From positions 1,674,001 through 1,738,000 of the forward strand of contig NZ_CP045643.1 of the NCBI RefSeq assembly GCF_009498275.1: DNA of 64,000 nt, in the 5' to 3' direction. The DNA comes from Streptomyces fagopyri. GTDB taxonomy: Bacteria; Actinomycetota; Actinomycetes; Streptomycetales; Streptomycetaceae. The position numbers and the translations under genes are program-made. Under the pieces are notes generated by a model, which saw only the letters and a list, made by a program, of their open reading frames with translations, ran no database searches and was not told the DNA's origin. This document shows positions 34,393 to 45,711 of this stretch, piece by piece (the first letter of the stretch is position 1; every line of letters begins with the position of its first letter).

Positions 34393-34485
34393 GCGAGGGT
34401 CAAGGCGCACGCGAGAGTCCGGCCGTAGGCGACGGCCCCGCCGTGTGCGAGGTCCCGGCGACGACGGCGGTCCGGCCGTACGCGA
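34381..34485. repeat. three copies of a 16-bp sequence at the uvrA-like 3' end
   Basis: gtccggccgtaggcga occurs at 34381-34396 (containing the TAG stop) and 34417-34432, and with one change at 34470-34485. It looks like a duplication of the gene end. Confidence 0.8.
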
Positions 34486-34581
34486 ACGGTCCGGCCGCCG
34501 CCCGTGGTGGCGACGGCCGGTCCGGCCGGGTCGTACGCCCCGGGCCGCCGGCGCGACGTACGTCCGGCCGGTGACGGTTCA

Positions 34582-35415
34582 TCAGAGATGGGCGGCCGTC
34601 GACGCGAGGCCGTCCCGGGGATGCGGGCCTCCCTGCGCGGCGCGCGCCAGGTCTCGTCGGTCGGTATGGCTGCCCGGCGCGAGCACGGGCCGCACCTCGA
34701 CCTCCGCGACCAGCCCGCGCGCCGAGACTACCCGCCACAGCGAGGCGAGCAGGGAGTCGTCCCCGACGAAGGCGGGCGCGGTGCTCGCCGCCCCCCGCGC
34801 GAACCGGTAGTGCAGACGCACCGGCTGGACCGGCACGCCGGCGTCCAGCGCCGCCTGGAAGACGGCCCGCCGGAAGTGCCCCTGCGCCCTGCCGCACCAG
34901 GTGCTGCCCTCGGGGAACGCCACGACGGCGGCACCCTCGCGCAGCAGCCCGGCGATGTGCGCGACCGTGCCCGGCAGGGCGCGCAGCCGGTCGCGTTCGA
35001 TGAACAGGACACCGCCGCGCGCGGCCAGTGGACCCGCGACCGGCCACCGCCGGATCTCCGACTTGGCGAGCATCCTGGCCGGCCGGACGGCCGCGAGCAG
35101 GGGGATGTCGAGCCACGAGATGTGGTTGGCGACCATCAGCAGACCGCCGCCGGGTGCGGCGGCGCCGGTGATCCGGACCCGGACGCCCGCCGCGCGCGCG
35201 ACACCGCGGGCCCAGGTCCGCACCGCCCGGGACGGGATCCGTCCGCCGACCGGGCAGAGCGCGACGCCGACGACGAGCAGGACGACGACCGCGGTGAGCC
35301 GCAGCACGGCCCGCGGTACGGCCGCGACGGATCCCGTGCGTTCCACGCAGGCCCCCGGGGTGCAGGGCGCGCTGGGCAGCCAGACGCTCCGTACCCCGGC
35401 GTCGGTGAGCGCCAT
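34582..35415 (-). CDS. olsA: PlsC-type acyltransferase (OlsA-like, lyso-ornithine lipid O-acyltransferase)
   Basis: A 277-residue membrane-associated acyltransferase. The HX4D motif is H98/D103 in NHISWLD; block III is FPEGSTW at about 167-173, and a hydrophobic N-terminal helix (about 36-55) anchors it. PlsC proteins acylate 1-acyl-glycerol-3-phosphate, but the pairing matters here. Its ATG overlaps by one base the stop of an OlsB-like GNAT gene (TGATG). That gene order is known for ornithine lipid synthesis, where OlsA adds the second acyl chain to lyso-ornithine lipid. Function by context; a general PlsC paralogue is the alternative. Confidence 0.75.
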   Translation of the reverse strand: MALTDAGVRSVWLPSAPCTPGACVERTGSVAAVPRAVLRLTAVVVLLVVGVALCPVGGRIPSRAVRTWARGVARAAGVRVRITGAAAPGGGLLMVANHISWLDIPLLAAVRPARMLAKSEIRRWPVAGPLAARGGVLFIERDRLRALPGTVAHIAGLLREGAAVVAFPEGSTWCGRAQGHFRRAVFQAALDAGVPVQPVRLHYRFARGAASTAPAFVGDDSLLASLWRVVSARGLVAEVEVRPVLAPGSHTDRRDLARAAQGGPHPRDGLASTAAHL

Positions 35416-36185
35416 CAGGCCGGTACGAGCGAGAGGAAGTGCCGCAGATAGCGCGGGTCGACCCGCCGCATCGACAGCAGCACGTACAGGTCGGCGACCC
35501 CGAAGTCCGGGTCGTGCGCGGGTTCGGCGCAGACCCAGGCGCCGAGCCGGAGATAGCCGCGCAGCAGCGGGGGCAGCTCGGTGCGCGACGGGCGGGCGAC
35601 GCCCTCGGCGGACCAGGGCAGCCGTGGCGACACCCGGTACTCCTCGGGCGCCAGGTACTTGGCCCGCACCCGGTCCCAGGTGCCCGCCGCGAGCGCGCCG
35701 CCGTCGGCGAGCGGGATCGAGCAGCAGCCCGCGAGCCATTCGTGGCCGCCGTCGACCATGTACCGCGCTATGCCGGCCCAGATGAGGCCGATGACCGCGC
35801 CGTCGCGGTGGTCGGGGTGTACGCAGGAGCGGCCGACCTCGACGAGCCCGGGGCGGATCGCGTCGAGCGGGCGGAGGTCGAACTCGCTCTCCGAGTAGAG
35901 CCGGCCGGCGACCGCGGCCCGGTCCGGCGGCAGCAGCCGGTAGGTGCCGACGACCTGGTCGGTCAGCGTGTCGCGGACCAGCAGGTGGTCGCAGTAGGCG
36001 TCGAAGGAGTCGATGTCGAGGCCCGGCTGCGGAGTGGTCAGCAGGGCGCCCATCTCTCCCGCGAAGACGTCGTGGCGCAGCCGCTGGGCGGCCCGGACGT
36101 CCTCCTCGGAGCGGGCGAGGGAGACGGTGTAGCGGGTGGGGGCCAGCGGCTGCGGGGGGCTGTCGAGGGTGGAAACGCCGGTCAT
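35415..36185 (-). CDS. olsB: OlsB-like N-acyltransferase (GNAT, ornithine lipid synthesis)
   Basis: A 256-residue protein of the PF13444-type GNAT group. Signs are AAQRLRHDVFAGEMG near the start, FDAYCDHLLVRD, and VEVGRSCVHPDHRDGAVI, which corresponds to the E-(L/I)-GR-x-C signature of OlsB. OlsB transfers a 3-hydroxyacyl group from acyl-carrier protein to the alpha-amine of ornithine, giving lyso-ornithine lipid. Ornithine lipids are phosphorus-free membrane lipids used under phosphate limitation. It is coupled to the OlsA-like gene. The two genes lie behind sdhCAB on the same strand, 245 bp and a hairpin away. Confidence 0.75.
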   Translation of the reverse strand: MTGVSTLDSPPQPLAPTRYTVSLARSEEDVRAAQRLRHDVFAGEMGALLTTPQPGLDIDSFDAYCDHLLVRDTLTDQVVGTYRLLPPDRAAVAGRLYSESEFDLRPLDAIRPGLVEVGRSCVHPDHRDGAVIGLIWAGIARYMVDGGHEWLAGCCSIPLADGGALAAGTWDRVRAKYLAPEEYRVSPRLPWSAEGVARPSRTELPPLLRGYLRLGAWVCAEPAHDPDFGVADLYVLLSMRRVDPRYLRHFLSLVPA

Positions 36186-36349
36186 GGCACTCTCCTGGTC
36201 ACGGGCCGGTTCGGCGGTGCGGCGGCGGGCCGTGTCGGTGCGGTCCGCGCGCTCCTGTTCTTCCGATACCGGTTGGCGTGCGCGTGACCTGTGCCAGGAG
36301 CCGGGATGTGGGGATGTTGAATGCCAGGGGCTGCCCCCGTGTGCGAGAC

Positions 36350-36380
36350 GGGGCCGGGGATGAGCACCACTCCCGGCCCC
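36350..36380. terminator. hairpin after sdhB
   Basis: A 9-bp GC-only stem (36350-36358 with 36372-36380) lies 50 bp downstream of the sdhB stop on the minus strand and separates sdhCAB from olsBA. Confidence 0.65.
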
Positions 36381-36430
36381 GCCCGTCCGCACCTGTCCGG
36401 CGAACGCTCCGTGAACAAGTGACCCCGGCG

Positions 36431-37176
36431 TCAGCGTCGTCCGGCCTTGCGCGTGGCCCGCAGCCACTCCTTGTTCATGCTGGTGATGGAGACCAGCGGG
36501 ATGCCCTTCGGGCAGGCGGTGGCGCACTCCCCGGCGAGGGTGCACCCGCCGAAGCCCTCCTCGTCCATCTGGGCCACCATGTCGAGCACCCGGGTCTCGC
36601 GCTCGGGCGCCCCCTGCGGCAGCACGTTCAGGTGGTTGATCTTCGCGGAGGTGAACAGCATCGCCGCGCCGTTCGGGCAGGCCGCCACGCACGCCCCGCA
36701 GCCGATGCACTCGGCGTGCTCGAAGGCGAGGTCGGCGTCCGGCTTCGGCACGGGCGTGGCGTGCGCCTCGGGGGCGGCACCGGTCGGGGCGGTGATGTAG
36801 CCGCCGGCCTGGATGATCCGGTCGAAGGCCGACCGGTCGACCACCAGGTCCTTGACGACGGGGAAGGCGGCGGCGCGCCACGGTTCGACGTCGATCGTGT
36901 CGCCGTCCCGGAAGGAACGCATGTGCAGCTGGCAGGACGTCGTGCGTTCGGGGCCGTGGGCGTCACCGTTGATGACGAGCGAGCACGCGCCGCAGATGCC
37001 CTCGCGGCAGTCGTGGTCGAAGGCGACCGGGTCCTCCCCCTTGAGGATGAGCTCCTCGTTGAGGGTGTCGAGCATCTCCAGGAAGGACATGTCGGCCGAG
37101 ATGTCGTCCACTTCGTACGTGGACATCGCTCCGTCGGCGTCGGCGTTCTTCTGGCGCCAGACGCGCAGGGTGAGCT

Positions 37177-37180
<4 letters not shown>
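36431..37180 (-). CDS. sdhB: succinate dehydrogenase/fumarate reductase iron-sulfur subunit
   Basis: A 249-residue iron-sulfur subunit. The [2Fe-2S] cluster ligands are in [11 protein letters not shown] and the later [18 protein letters not shown] and the final [12 protein letters not shown] carry the other two clusters. It passes electrons from SdhA to menaquinone at SdhC. It overlaps sdhA by four bases (ATGA), typical of coupled translation. The form is the B. subtilis/Wolinella-like type that many actinobacteria carry beside a second SDH. Confidence 0.94.
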
Positions 37181-39135
<1,955 letters not shown>

Positions 39136-39137
39136 GT

Positions 39138-39845
39138 TCAGCTCACCACTCCGGTCATCACGGCCACGGGTACGGCGATGAAGCCCGCGGTCAGCACCAG
39201 CGCGAGGACGTTGGCGATGGTCTTGAGGGCGCGGTCGCGGGTGTGGCTGCCGGCGCCCAGGGTCTGAGCCGCGCTCCAGAAGCCGTGCCGGATGTGCAGG
39301 CCGAGCGCGAGCATGGCGACGATGTAGATCACGTCGCCGTACCAGGTCGAGAAGGTGTCGACGACGTTCTGGTACGGGTGTCCGGACTGGAAGCCACCGG
39401 AGTGCACGGTGCCGGTCGTCAGGTCGAGGAGGTGCCAGACGATGAAGAGGCCGAGGATGATCCCGCCCCAGCGCATGGTGCGCGTGGCGTAGCTCGACCG
39501 GGGCTTCGTGTGGACGTACCGGCTGGGGCGCGCCCGGATGTCGCGGCGGCTCAGCTGGTAGGCGGCGGTGGCGTGCGCGACGACGGCGAGGACCAGGACC
39601 ACGCGGATGATCCACAGGGCCCACTCGTAGTGCAGGAACGGTTCACCAATGGTGCGCAGCCAGTGCGCGTAGTGGTTGAAATCGCCCGCGCCGAAGAAGA
39701 TCTTCAGGTTGCCGAGCATGTGGACGACCAGGTAGAGCAGCATGATCAGGCCGCTCACCGCCATCACGGTCTTCTTCCCGAGCGAGCTGTCCCACACGGT
39801 GCGGGTGATGGACGGTCGTCGGTCCGTCCGCGTTGCCAGTGCCAT
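39138..39845 (-). CDS. sdhC: succinate dehydrogenase cytochrome b558 subunit
   Basis: A 235-residue five-helix membrane anchor, the single-subunit type of B. subtilis SDH with two haems. Helices include [69 protein letters not shown] and [17 protein letters not shown]. Histidines in VVHMLGN, VAHATAA, VWHLLDL and GLHIRHG are candidate haem ligands. There is no separate sdhD. First gene of sdhCAB; it is divergent from a LysR gene 84 bp away. Confidence 0.94.
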   Translation of the reverse strand: MALATRTDRRPSITRTVWDSSLGKKTVMAVSGLIMLLYLVVHMLGNLKIFFGAGDFNHYAHWLRTIGEPFLHYEWALWIIRVVLVLAVVAHATAAYQLSRRDIRARPSRYVHTKPRSSYATRTMRWGGIILGLFIVWHLLDLTTGTVHSGGFQSGHPYQNVVDTFSTWYGDVIYIVAMLALGLHIRHGFWSAAQTLGAGSHTRDRALKTIANVLALVLTAGFIAVPVAVMTGVVS

Positions 39846-39905
39846 GGCTCAGCACGGTAGGCCGCGGAGGGCCGATCGGTCCAAGACATGGAATGGCTCG
39901 TTTCG

Positions 39906-39920
39906 ATAGGGGCGACCTAT
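39906..39920. promoter_or_regulatory. LysR-type operator between sdhC and lysR
   Basis: ATAGGggcgaCCTAT is a dyad with 5-bp arms and fits the T-N11-A rule for LysR-type regulators. It lies 10 bp before the lysR ATG and 61 bp before the sdhC start. Confidence 0.65.
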
Positions 39921-39929
39921 CATGAGGGG

Positions 39930-40811
39930 ATGCAGTTCCAGCAGCTCCAGTACTTCGTGGCGGTCGCCGAGACCCGGCACTTCACCCGGGCCGCCGAGCT
40001 GGTGCATGTCGCCCAGCCGTCCCTGTCCCAGCAGATCAAGTCGCTGGAGAGGGAGTTGGGGGCGGATCTCTTCCTGCGGGCGCGCGGCAACATCACGCTG
40101 ACCGACGCGGGCGAGGCACTGCTGCCGCTGGCCCGCCGCATCCTCGCCGACGCGGACACCGCTCGGCAGGAGGTGCAGGAGCTGGCCCAGTTGCGCAGCG
40201 GCCGGGTCCGCCTCGGCGCCACCCCGAGCGTGTGCACCGGCCTGCTGCCCGATGTGCTGCGCGCCTTCCACGACCGGTATCCCGGCATCCGGCTACTGAT
40301 CGAGGAGGGCGGCTCCCACGACCTCGTCCGGGAGCTCGCCCGCGGCGCGCTCGACCTCGCCCTGGTCGTGCTCCCGCTGCCGACTCCGTCCCCGGCGCTG
40401 ACCACGGTGGAACTGCTGCGCGAGGATCTGGTGGTGGTGTCCTCGCCGGAGTCACCCGCGCCCGGTGGGGGCCGTACGGTCCGCGTCCCCGACCTGGAGG
40501 GCGCGCGCATGGTCATGTTCCGGCACGGCTACGACCTGCGGGAACTGACGGTGGCCGCGTGCCGTGCCGAGGGCTTCGAGCCGGACTTCGCGGTGGAGGG
40601 CGGCGAGATGGACGCCGTACTGGGTTTCGTCCGCTCGGGCCTGGGACTGGCCGTCGTCCCGCGCATGGTCGCGACGCGGTCCGGGCGGGGCCTGCGGGTC
40701 ACCCCGCTGGCCCCGCCCGGACTGCACCGGACGATCGCGCTCGCGCACCGCAGTGACGTCGCGCCGCCGCGGGCCGCCCGGGAGCTCCAGCGGATGCTGC
40801 TGGAGCGCTGA
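39930..40811 (+). CDS. LysR-family transcriptional regulator
   Basis: A 293-residue regulator. The N-terminal winged HTH is FQQLQYFVAVAETRHFTRAAELVHVAQPSLSQQI (split, residues 2-35), followed by LERELGADLFLRA. A two-lobe effector domain follows (about 90-290). The ATG at 39930 is chosen because it is the normal family start. The gene is divergent from sdhCAB and has a T-N11-A dyad at its own promoter, so it probably represses itself and may control sdhCAB. Confidence 0.93.
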   Translation: MQFQQLQYFVAVAETRHFTRAAELVHVAQPSLSQQIKSLERELGADLFLRARGNITLTDAGEALLPLARRILADADTARQEVQELAQLRSGRVRLGATPSVCTGLLPDVLRAFHDRYPGIRLLIEEGGSHDLVRELARGALDLALVVLPLPTPSPALTTVELLREDLVVVSSPESPAPGGGRTVRVPDLEGARMVMFRHGYDLRELTVAACRAEGFEPDFAVEGGEMDAVLGFVRSGLGLAVVPRMVATRSGRGLRVTPLAPPGLHRTIALAHRSDVAPPRAARELQRMLLER

Positions 40812-40838
40812 ACCGGTCCGGTCACCACGGGGGCGCGG

Positions 40839-40898
40839 AGATCACCGGGTGCCGATGAAGATCACCGCGTGGGGACGAGGATCACCGGGTGGGGATGA
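40839..40898. repeat. 3 x 20-bp tandem repeat at the SDR 3' end
   Basis: Three copies of agatcaccgggtggggatga with small changes; the third contains the SDR stop codon and its last four codons. It lies between convergent lysR and SDR genes. Confidence 0.8.
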
Positions 40899-41661
40899 AA
40901 CCGCCGTCGATCACCAGGTCGCTGCCGGTGATGTTGCGGGCGCGGTCACCGGCCAGGAAGAGGACCAGTTCGGCGACCTCGGACGGCTGGGAGAAGCGGC
41001 CCGTGACGGTGGCGCCGGACACCTGCGCGACCACGTCGTCCGGGGTGATCCCGGCGGCGGCCGAGACGGTCTCGGCCACTCCTCCGCCGCCGAGCCACAG
41101 CTCGGTCTCCACCGGACCCGGGCTGACGGTGTTGACCCGGATGCCCTTCGGGCCGACCTCCTTCGACAGCGCCTTGGAGAAGGCGACCAACGCGGCCTTG
41201 CCCGCGCTGTAGTCGATCACCAGGGGATCGGGCAGGGTGGCGTTGACCGACGCGACCGTCACCACGGAACCGTCGCCGGCGGCCAGCATCACCGGCAGGG
41301 CGGCCCGGGTCACCCGTACGGCGGTCAGCAGGTTCAGGTCGACGGTGCGCCGCCAGTCCTCGTCGGTCACCGAGAGGAAACCGCCGGTGCGGGCGGGGGC
41401 GGCGCCCACGTTGTTGACGAGGATGTCGACGCGTCCGCCGGCCGCAGCGACCAGGTGTTCGGCGGCGCCCGGTTCGGCGAGGTCGACCGGGACCCAGGTG
41501 ACCGGTCCCTCCTTGACCAGCGTGTCCAGTTCCTCCGTCGTGGTACGGGACCCGGCGACGACCGTCGCGCCCGCTCCGGCCAGCGCCTGGGCGATGGCCA
41601 GTCCGATGCCCTTGCTGGCACCGGTGACGATGGCGGTCCGGCCCTGAAGTTCCGTGCTCAT
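40882..41661 (-). CDS. short-chain dehydrogenase/reductase
   Basis: A 259-residue classical SDR. The TGASKGIG nucleotide motif is at ~12-19, NNVGAA at ~88, catalytic Ser in VVTVASVNA, the YxxxK pair in DYSAGKAALVAFSKA, and PGPVETELW after it. It oxidises or reduces an alcohol/ketone; substrate unknown. It is 120 bp downstream of an alpha/beta hydrolase on the same strand and may share its transcript. Confidence 0.92.
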   Translation of the reverse strand: MSTELQGRTAIVTGASKGIGLAIAQALAGAGATVVAGSRTTTEELDTLVKEGPVTWVPVDLAEPGAAEHLVAAAGGRVDILVNNVGAAPARTGGFLSVTDEDWRRTVDLNLLTAVRVTRAALPVMLAAGDGSVVTVASVNATLPDPLVIDYSAGKAALVAFSKALSKEVGPKGIRVNTVSPGPVETELWLGGGGVAETVSAAAGITPDDVVAQVSGATVTGRFSQPSEVAELVLFLAGDRARNITGSDLVIDGGFIPTR

Positions 41662-41780
41662 TCTTCTCAACTCCTTTTGTGCGGCGCCCGGTTCGAAGGG
41701 CGTCGGATGTGGTGCGGGTGGCTGGGGGTCTTGTGTGGAGGGGTGGAGGGGGAGGCCGCTGGCGGCCGGTTCGGGTTCGG

Positions 41781-42605
41781 TCAGGTGCGGGAGGTGCCCC
41801 GGCCCGGGATCCCCTGACAGGCCAGCCACCGCAGCGCGTGGTCGGCCACCGTGCGCCAGCCGTGGTCGACGACGAGGGAGTGGCCGCGGTCGGGGAACTG
41901 CTTGAGCTCGGTGACCGCCGGTGAGTCGCCGTAGAGCTTGTACGCGGAGCGGGTCACCACGTCGGGAACGGTGTGGTCGGCCTGGCCGGAGATCAGCAGC
42001 AGCGGGCCGCGGTCCGCGTTGCCGGTGGCCACCGCCGCCGGGGAGTGCCGGGCGAAGTTGGCGAACGCGGCCTGGAACAGCGGCCGTCCGGGCGAGGGAA
42101 TGGTGTGGCGCTCGTACAGTTCGTCCGACTCGGTCCGCTCCAGCGCGTTGCCGAAGCCGTAGCGGAACTGCGCGGCGGTCAGGGAGACCGCGCGGCGCCG
42201 GTTCGCGGGGTTGCCCAGGACGGGGAAGCCCGCGCGCAGCTGCGCCGGGGGCAGCGCCTTGACGCCCTTGATCTGGGCGGGGTCGATGGCGATCGCGGCC
42301 CGGCCGAGGCCCGCGCCGAGCAGCTTCTGCGCGATCAGGCCGCCGAAGGAGTGTCCGACGAGCACCGGCGGGCGCTCCAGGGCACGGATGATTCCGGCGT
42401 AGTGCTCGGTGACCTCGTCGATGCCGAGTCCCGCGACGGCCTCGGGGTGCCGCCGGGCCTCGGCGACGGTGGCGGCCTCGCCGGGCCAGCCGGGGGCCAG
42501 CGGCGCGTAGCCGTGCTCGTCGGCCAGGTCGGCCCAGGGCTGCCACGAGGTGGCGTGCAGCCAGAGGCCGTGGATGAGGACGACGGGGGTGCGCGAGTCG
42601 GGCAT
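41781..42605 (-). CDS. alpha/beta hydrolase
   Basis: A 274-residue hydrolase. HGLWLHATSWQPW holds the oxyanion HG motif; the nucleophile elbow is GHSFGG, the acid Asp lies in ISGQADHTVPD, and the catalytic His is in FPDRGHSLVVDHG. An ester or lactone substrate is likely but unknown. The ATG at 42605 has AGGAG upstream. Its neighbours are the SDR downstream and a LAL regulator upstream. Confidence 0.91.
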   Translation of the reverse strand: MPDSRTPVVLIHGLWLHATSWQPWADLADEHGYAPLAPGWPGEAATVAEARRHPEAVAGLGIDEVTEHYAGIIRALERPPVLVGHSFGGLIAQKLLGAGLGRAAIAIDPAQIKGVKALPPAQLRAGFPVLGNPANRRRAVSLTAAQFRYGFGNALERTESDELYERHTIPSPGRPLFQAAFANFARHSPAAVATGNADRGPLLLISGQADHTVPDVVTRSAYKLYGDSPAVTELKQFPDRGHSLVVDHGWRTVADHALRWLACQGIPGRGTSRT

Positions 42606-42764
42606 GGCCTTCTCCTGGACTCCTCGGGGCCGCCTCCGGGGGCGGGGCGACGGGTCCACCATCGCCGGGCGGTCACGGGTACCGCATCGGTCGAATGACT
42701 CTGGTGACCGACTGACGCCCGGGGTCACCGGCCCACCGCCACGGCGACCGGCCGCCACGGCGAG

Positions 42765-42836
42765 CCACCGGCGACCACGGTGGACGGCCGACACGGCGAC
42801 CCACCGGCGACCACGGTCGACGGCCGACACAACGAC
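42765..42836. repeat. 2 x 36-bp tandem repeat
   Basis: Two near-identical 36-bp units starting ccaccggcgaccacgg sit in the 332-bp gap between the LAL regulator and the hydrolase. The flanks hold further ccaccg/cgaca simple sequence; no gene is seen. Confidence 0.75.
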
Positions 42837-42937
42837 ACACCCACCACCACGACCACCCACCGACACGACGACACGCCGGTGACCGCGGTGACCGGCATGC
42901 GGTTGTGGGGCCCGGGGGCGAGCGTCCCGGCGGGGAC

Positions 42938-45664
42938 TCATCCGGCCTCGGTGGAGTTCCCCGCCAGCGCGTCCCGCAGTGAGGCCCGGGAGGAGATGCC
43001 GAGCTTGGGGAACACCCGGTAGAGGTGCGCTCCGACCGTGCGGGGCGACAGGAAGAGCCGGGCGCCGATCTCCTTGTTGCTCAGTCCGCTCGCGGCGAGT
43101 TCGGCGATCTGCCGCTCCTGCGCGGTGAGCGCCGAGGCCGCGCCGTGCGCGCTCTGCGGCGTGGCGGCGCCGGCGGCGCGCAGTTCGGCCCGGGCCCGCC
43201 GGGCCCAGGGCACCGCGCCGAGCCGGTCGAAGACCTCGGCGGCCTGTTCGAGAACGGTCCGGGCGGCCGCCCTCTCCCGGGCCCGGCGCAGCCACATGCC
43301 CTGGGCCAGCCGCACCCTGGCCAGCTCGAAGGGGAACTCCGCCCCGGCGGGGTGGGCCACCGCCCGCTCGTACGCGGCCCGCGCCTGCGTGTCGTCGGCG
43401 GTCATCGCCAGGGCGGCGGCGGTGAGGAAGCCGAGGCGCGGTGAGATCGCGGGAAGTCCCTGGTCCCGGGCCGCCTCGGCGTGCGCCCGGGCCTGTTCGG
43501 CGCGGCCGGTGTGGACGGCCGACTCCACCAGGTCCAGCAGGGTGCGCAGGGCCTGCTGCGAGCAGGGCGCGAACGTGCCGGGCGCGGTGAGGCCCCCGGC
43601 ATAGGCGTACGCCCCTTCGAAGTCGCCCGCGGTGAGGTGCGCGGCGGCGCCGATGGCCTCGGCGAGCTGGGTGAGGTGGCCGACACCGCGCGGCCGGGCC
43701 CAGCGGTCCAGGCGGTTCAGCGCAGCGGTGGCGCGTTCGGTGTCGCCCCGCCAGGCGGCGATCAGTCCGAGGAAGCCGTGGTACTGGTGCGCGAAGAGCG
43801 CGTAGCCGTGGGCGGCGGTGAGGTCCAGGCCGCGTCCGCCGGTGCGCTCGGCGTCGTCCCATTCGCCGCTGTCGATCTGGTCGAGCATGACCAGTTGCAG
43901 CAGGGTCATCGCGTTGGTGACGGCTCCGCTGCCCACCTCCCGGTCGGCGACCCGGCGCACCAGCAGGCGCTGGTCGCCCAGCGCGTCGAGGTGGTAGGCC
44001 GCGACCCCGAGCCGCATGACGTCCCACGGCTGTTCCTCGCCGAGCCGGGCGAACGCGTCCTGGACCCGCTCGCGTGCACCCGCCCCGCGCCGGGCGACAT
44101 CGCCGAACGCGTCGCGGTAGAGCGAGGTGGCCGGGGTGACCGGGGCAGCGTCCACCAGGGCGTCGGTGACCGTCCAGAGGGCCGGATCGGCGGCGAACAG
44201 GCTGATGGCGAGCAGCAGGTTGAGCAGCCGGGTTCGGGTCTCCGGGTCACTGTCCGGGGGCAGGGACCCGAGCGCCGCGGCGACCCGGCGGTGCGCGGAG
44301 TTGACGTCGCCGTCCCGGTACAGCGCCGCGTACGCCGAGGTGATCACCGCGGTGGGCGACTGGTGGGCGCCGGCCAGCCGGTCGGAGACCTCCCGCAGTT
44401 CCTGCGCCTGGTCGAGGAGCGCGGACTGCGCCGCCACGTAGGCCGCGTCGCCGAGGCGGCGGGAGCGCGCCGCGGAGCCGGGGCTCAGTTCGGCGGCGCG
44501 GGTCAGCAGCGCGACGGCGGACGCCGCCGCGCCGCGGGCCGTGGCCGAGCGGGCGGCGCGCTCCAGGACGGCGGCGACGGCCTCGTCGGGGTCGACGGTG
44601 GCGGCCGCGAGGTGGGCGGCGTGGCGTTCGACGTCGGCGTGGTGCAGCCGGGCCAGTTCCGCGTGCGCGGCGCGCCGCTCGTTCGGGGTGGCGGACTGGA
44701 GCAGTGCCGAGCGGACCAGCGGATGGCGGAAGACGGGGTCGCCGGTGGCCGCGTCCACGGTGAGCAGTCCGGCGGCCAGCGCGCCGTCGACGTCGCCGAG
44801 CCGGTAGCGGGCCCGGTCGGCCGGTGACGGTGCCGCGCCGGTGCCGTCGAGGGCGCCTCGCAGCAGCTCGGTGCGCTCGGCGGCGGCGAGCGTCCTGATC
44901 CGGTCGCCGTAGAGCTGTTCGAGGCGCCGGGACAGGGGCAGCTCGCCGGGCCCGGTGCCGGGGGCCGAGCCCTCGCGCAGCGCGCGCGGGAGTTCCAGCA
45001 GGGCGAGCGGGTTGCCGCGGGCCTGCTCGAGGATCTGGTGGCGGGCGCCGTCGGCGAGGTCCGGGGCGTGCGCGTCGAGGAGCAGGGCGGCCGCGTGCGC
45101 GTCCAGGGCCGGGACCGTCAGTTCGGGGAGCCCCGCCGCGTCCCAGGCCGAGGCGACGTCGGCCCGTACCCCGATGGCCATCCGAACGGCGTGCGCCGAC
45201 AGCCGGCGGGCGATGAACCGGCCCACCTCGGCGCTCTGCGGGTCGAACCAGTGGGCGTCGTCGACGACCACGAGCAGCGGCCTGTCGCCGGACACCAGTG
45301 CCAGCAGGTCGAGTACGGCGACGCCGAGCGCCATCACCGAGGGCGCCTCGCCCGCCGTACGCCCGAAGACGGTGTCGAAGGCCGCGCGGGTGACCCGGTC
45401 GAGGCCGGCGGCCTGCGGGAGCAGCGGATGCAGGATCTGGTGCAGGCCCGCGAACGGCAGCTCCGACTCCGCCTCCACGCCGGCCGTGCGGACGACCCGG
45501 TGTCCGAGGGCGAGGGACCGTGCCGCGGCGGCGTCCAGCAGGACGCTCTTGCCGACGCCCGCCTCGCCCCGCAGCAGCAGGGCCCGTCCGTCGGGTGACT
45601 CGGCCAGCCCGGACAGCGCGGAGAGCTCCGTCTCCCGGCCGACGATCGGCCCCTCGTCCGCCAT
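42938..45664 (-). CDS. LuxR-family large ATP-binding regulator (LAL)
   Basis: A 908-residue regulator. Walker A is RGEAGVGKS near residue 35, Walker B is LLVVVDDAHW near 140, then a long TPR-like helical middle, and a C-terminal LuxR HTH (LTAQERQIAELAASGLSNKEIGARL split, KLGISSRASL). LAL proteins are activators that often control degradation or secondary-metabolite genes. The next two genes on the same strand (hydrolase and SDR) are candidate targets. A very strong terminator separates it from rmdA upstream. Confidence 0.93.
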   Translation of the reverse strand: MADEGPIVGRETELSALSGLAESPDGRALLLRGEAGVGKSVLLDAAAARSLALGHRVVRTAGVEAESELPFAGLHQILHPLLPQAAGLDRVTRAAFDTVFGRTAGEAPSVMALGVAVLDLLALVSGDRPLLVVVDDAHWFDPQSAEVGRFIARRLSAHAVRMAIGVRADVASAWDAAGLPELTVPALDAHAAALLLDAHAPDLADGARHQILEQARGNPLALLELPRALREGSAPGTGPGELPLSRRLEQLYGDRIRTLAAAERTELLRGALDGTGAAPSPADRARYRLGDVDGALAAGLLTVDAATGDPVFRHPLVRSALLQSATPNERRAAHAELARLHHADVERHAAHLAAATVDPDEAVAAVLERAARSATARGAAASAVALLTRAAELSPGSAARSRRLGDAAYVAAQSALLDQAQELREVSDRLAGAHQSPTAVITSAYAALYRDGDVNSAHRRVAAALGSLPPDSDPETRTRLLNLLLAISLFAADPALWTVTDALVDAAPVTPATSLYRDAFGDVARRGAGARERVQDAFARLGEEQPWDVMRLGVAAYHLDALGDQRLLVRRVADREVGSGAVTNAMTLLQLVMLDQIDSGEWDDAERTGGRGLDLTAAHGYALFAHQYHGFLGLIAAWRGDTERATAALNRLDRWARPRGVGHLTQLAEAIGAAAHLTAGDFEGAYAYAGGLTAPGTFAPCSQQALRTLLDLVESAVHTGRAEQARAHAEAARDQGLPAISPRLGFLTAAALAMTADDTQARAAYERAVAHPAGAEFPFELARVRLAQGMWLRRARERAAARTVLEQAAEVFDRLGAVPWARRARAELRAAGAATPQSAHGAASALTAQERQIAELAASGLSNKEIGARLFLSPRTVGAHLYRVFPKLGISSRASLRDALAGNSTEAG

Positions 45665-45711
45665 GCCCCTGCCTCCCGCTCCTGCCCGGTGCCTCGTCAC
45701 CCGCTCCGGAC

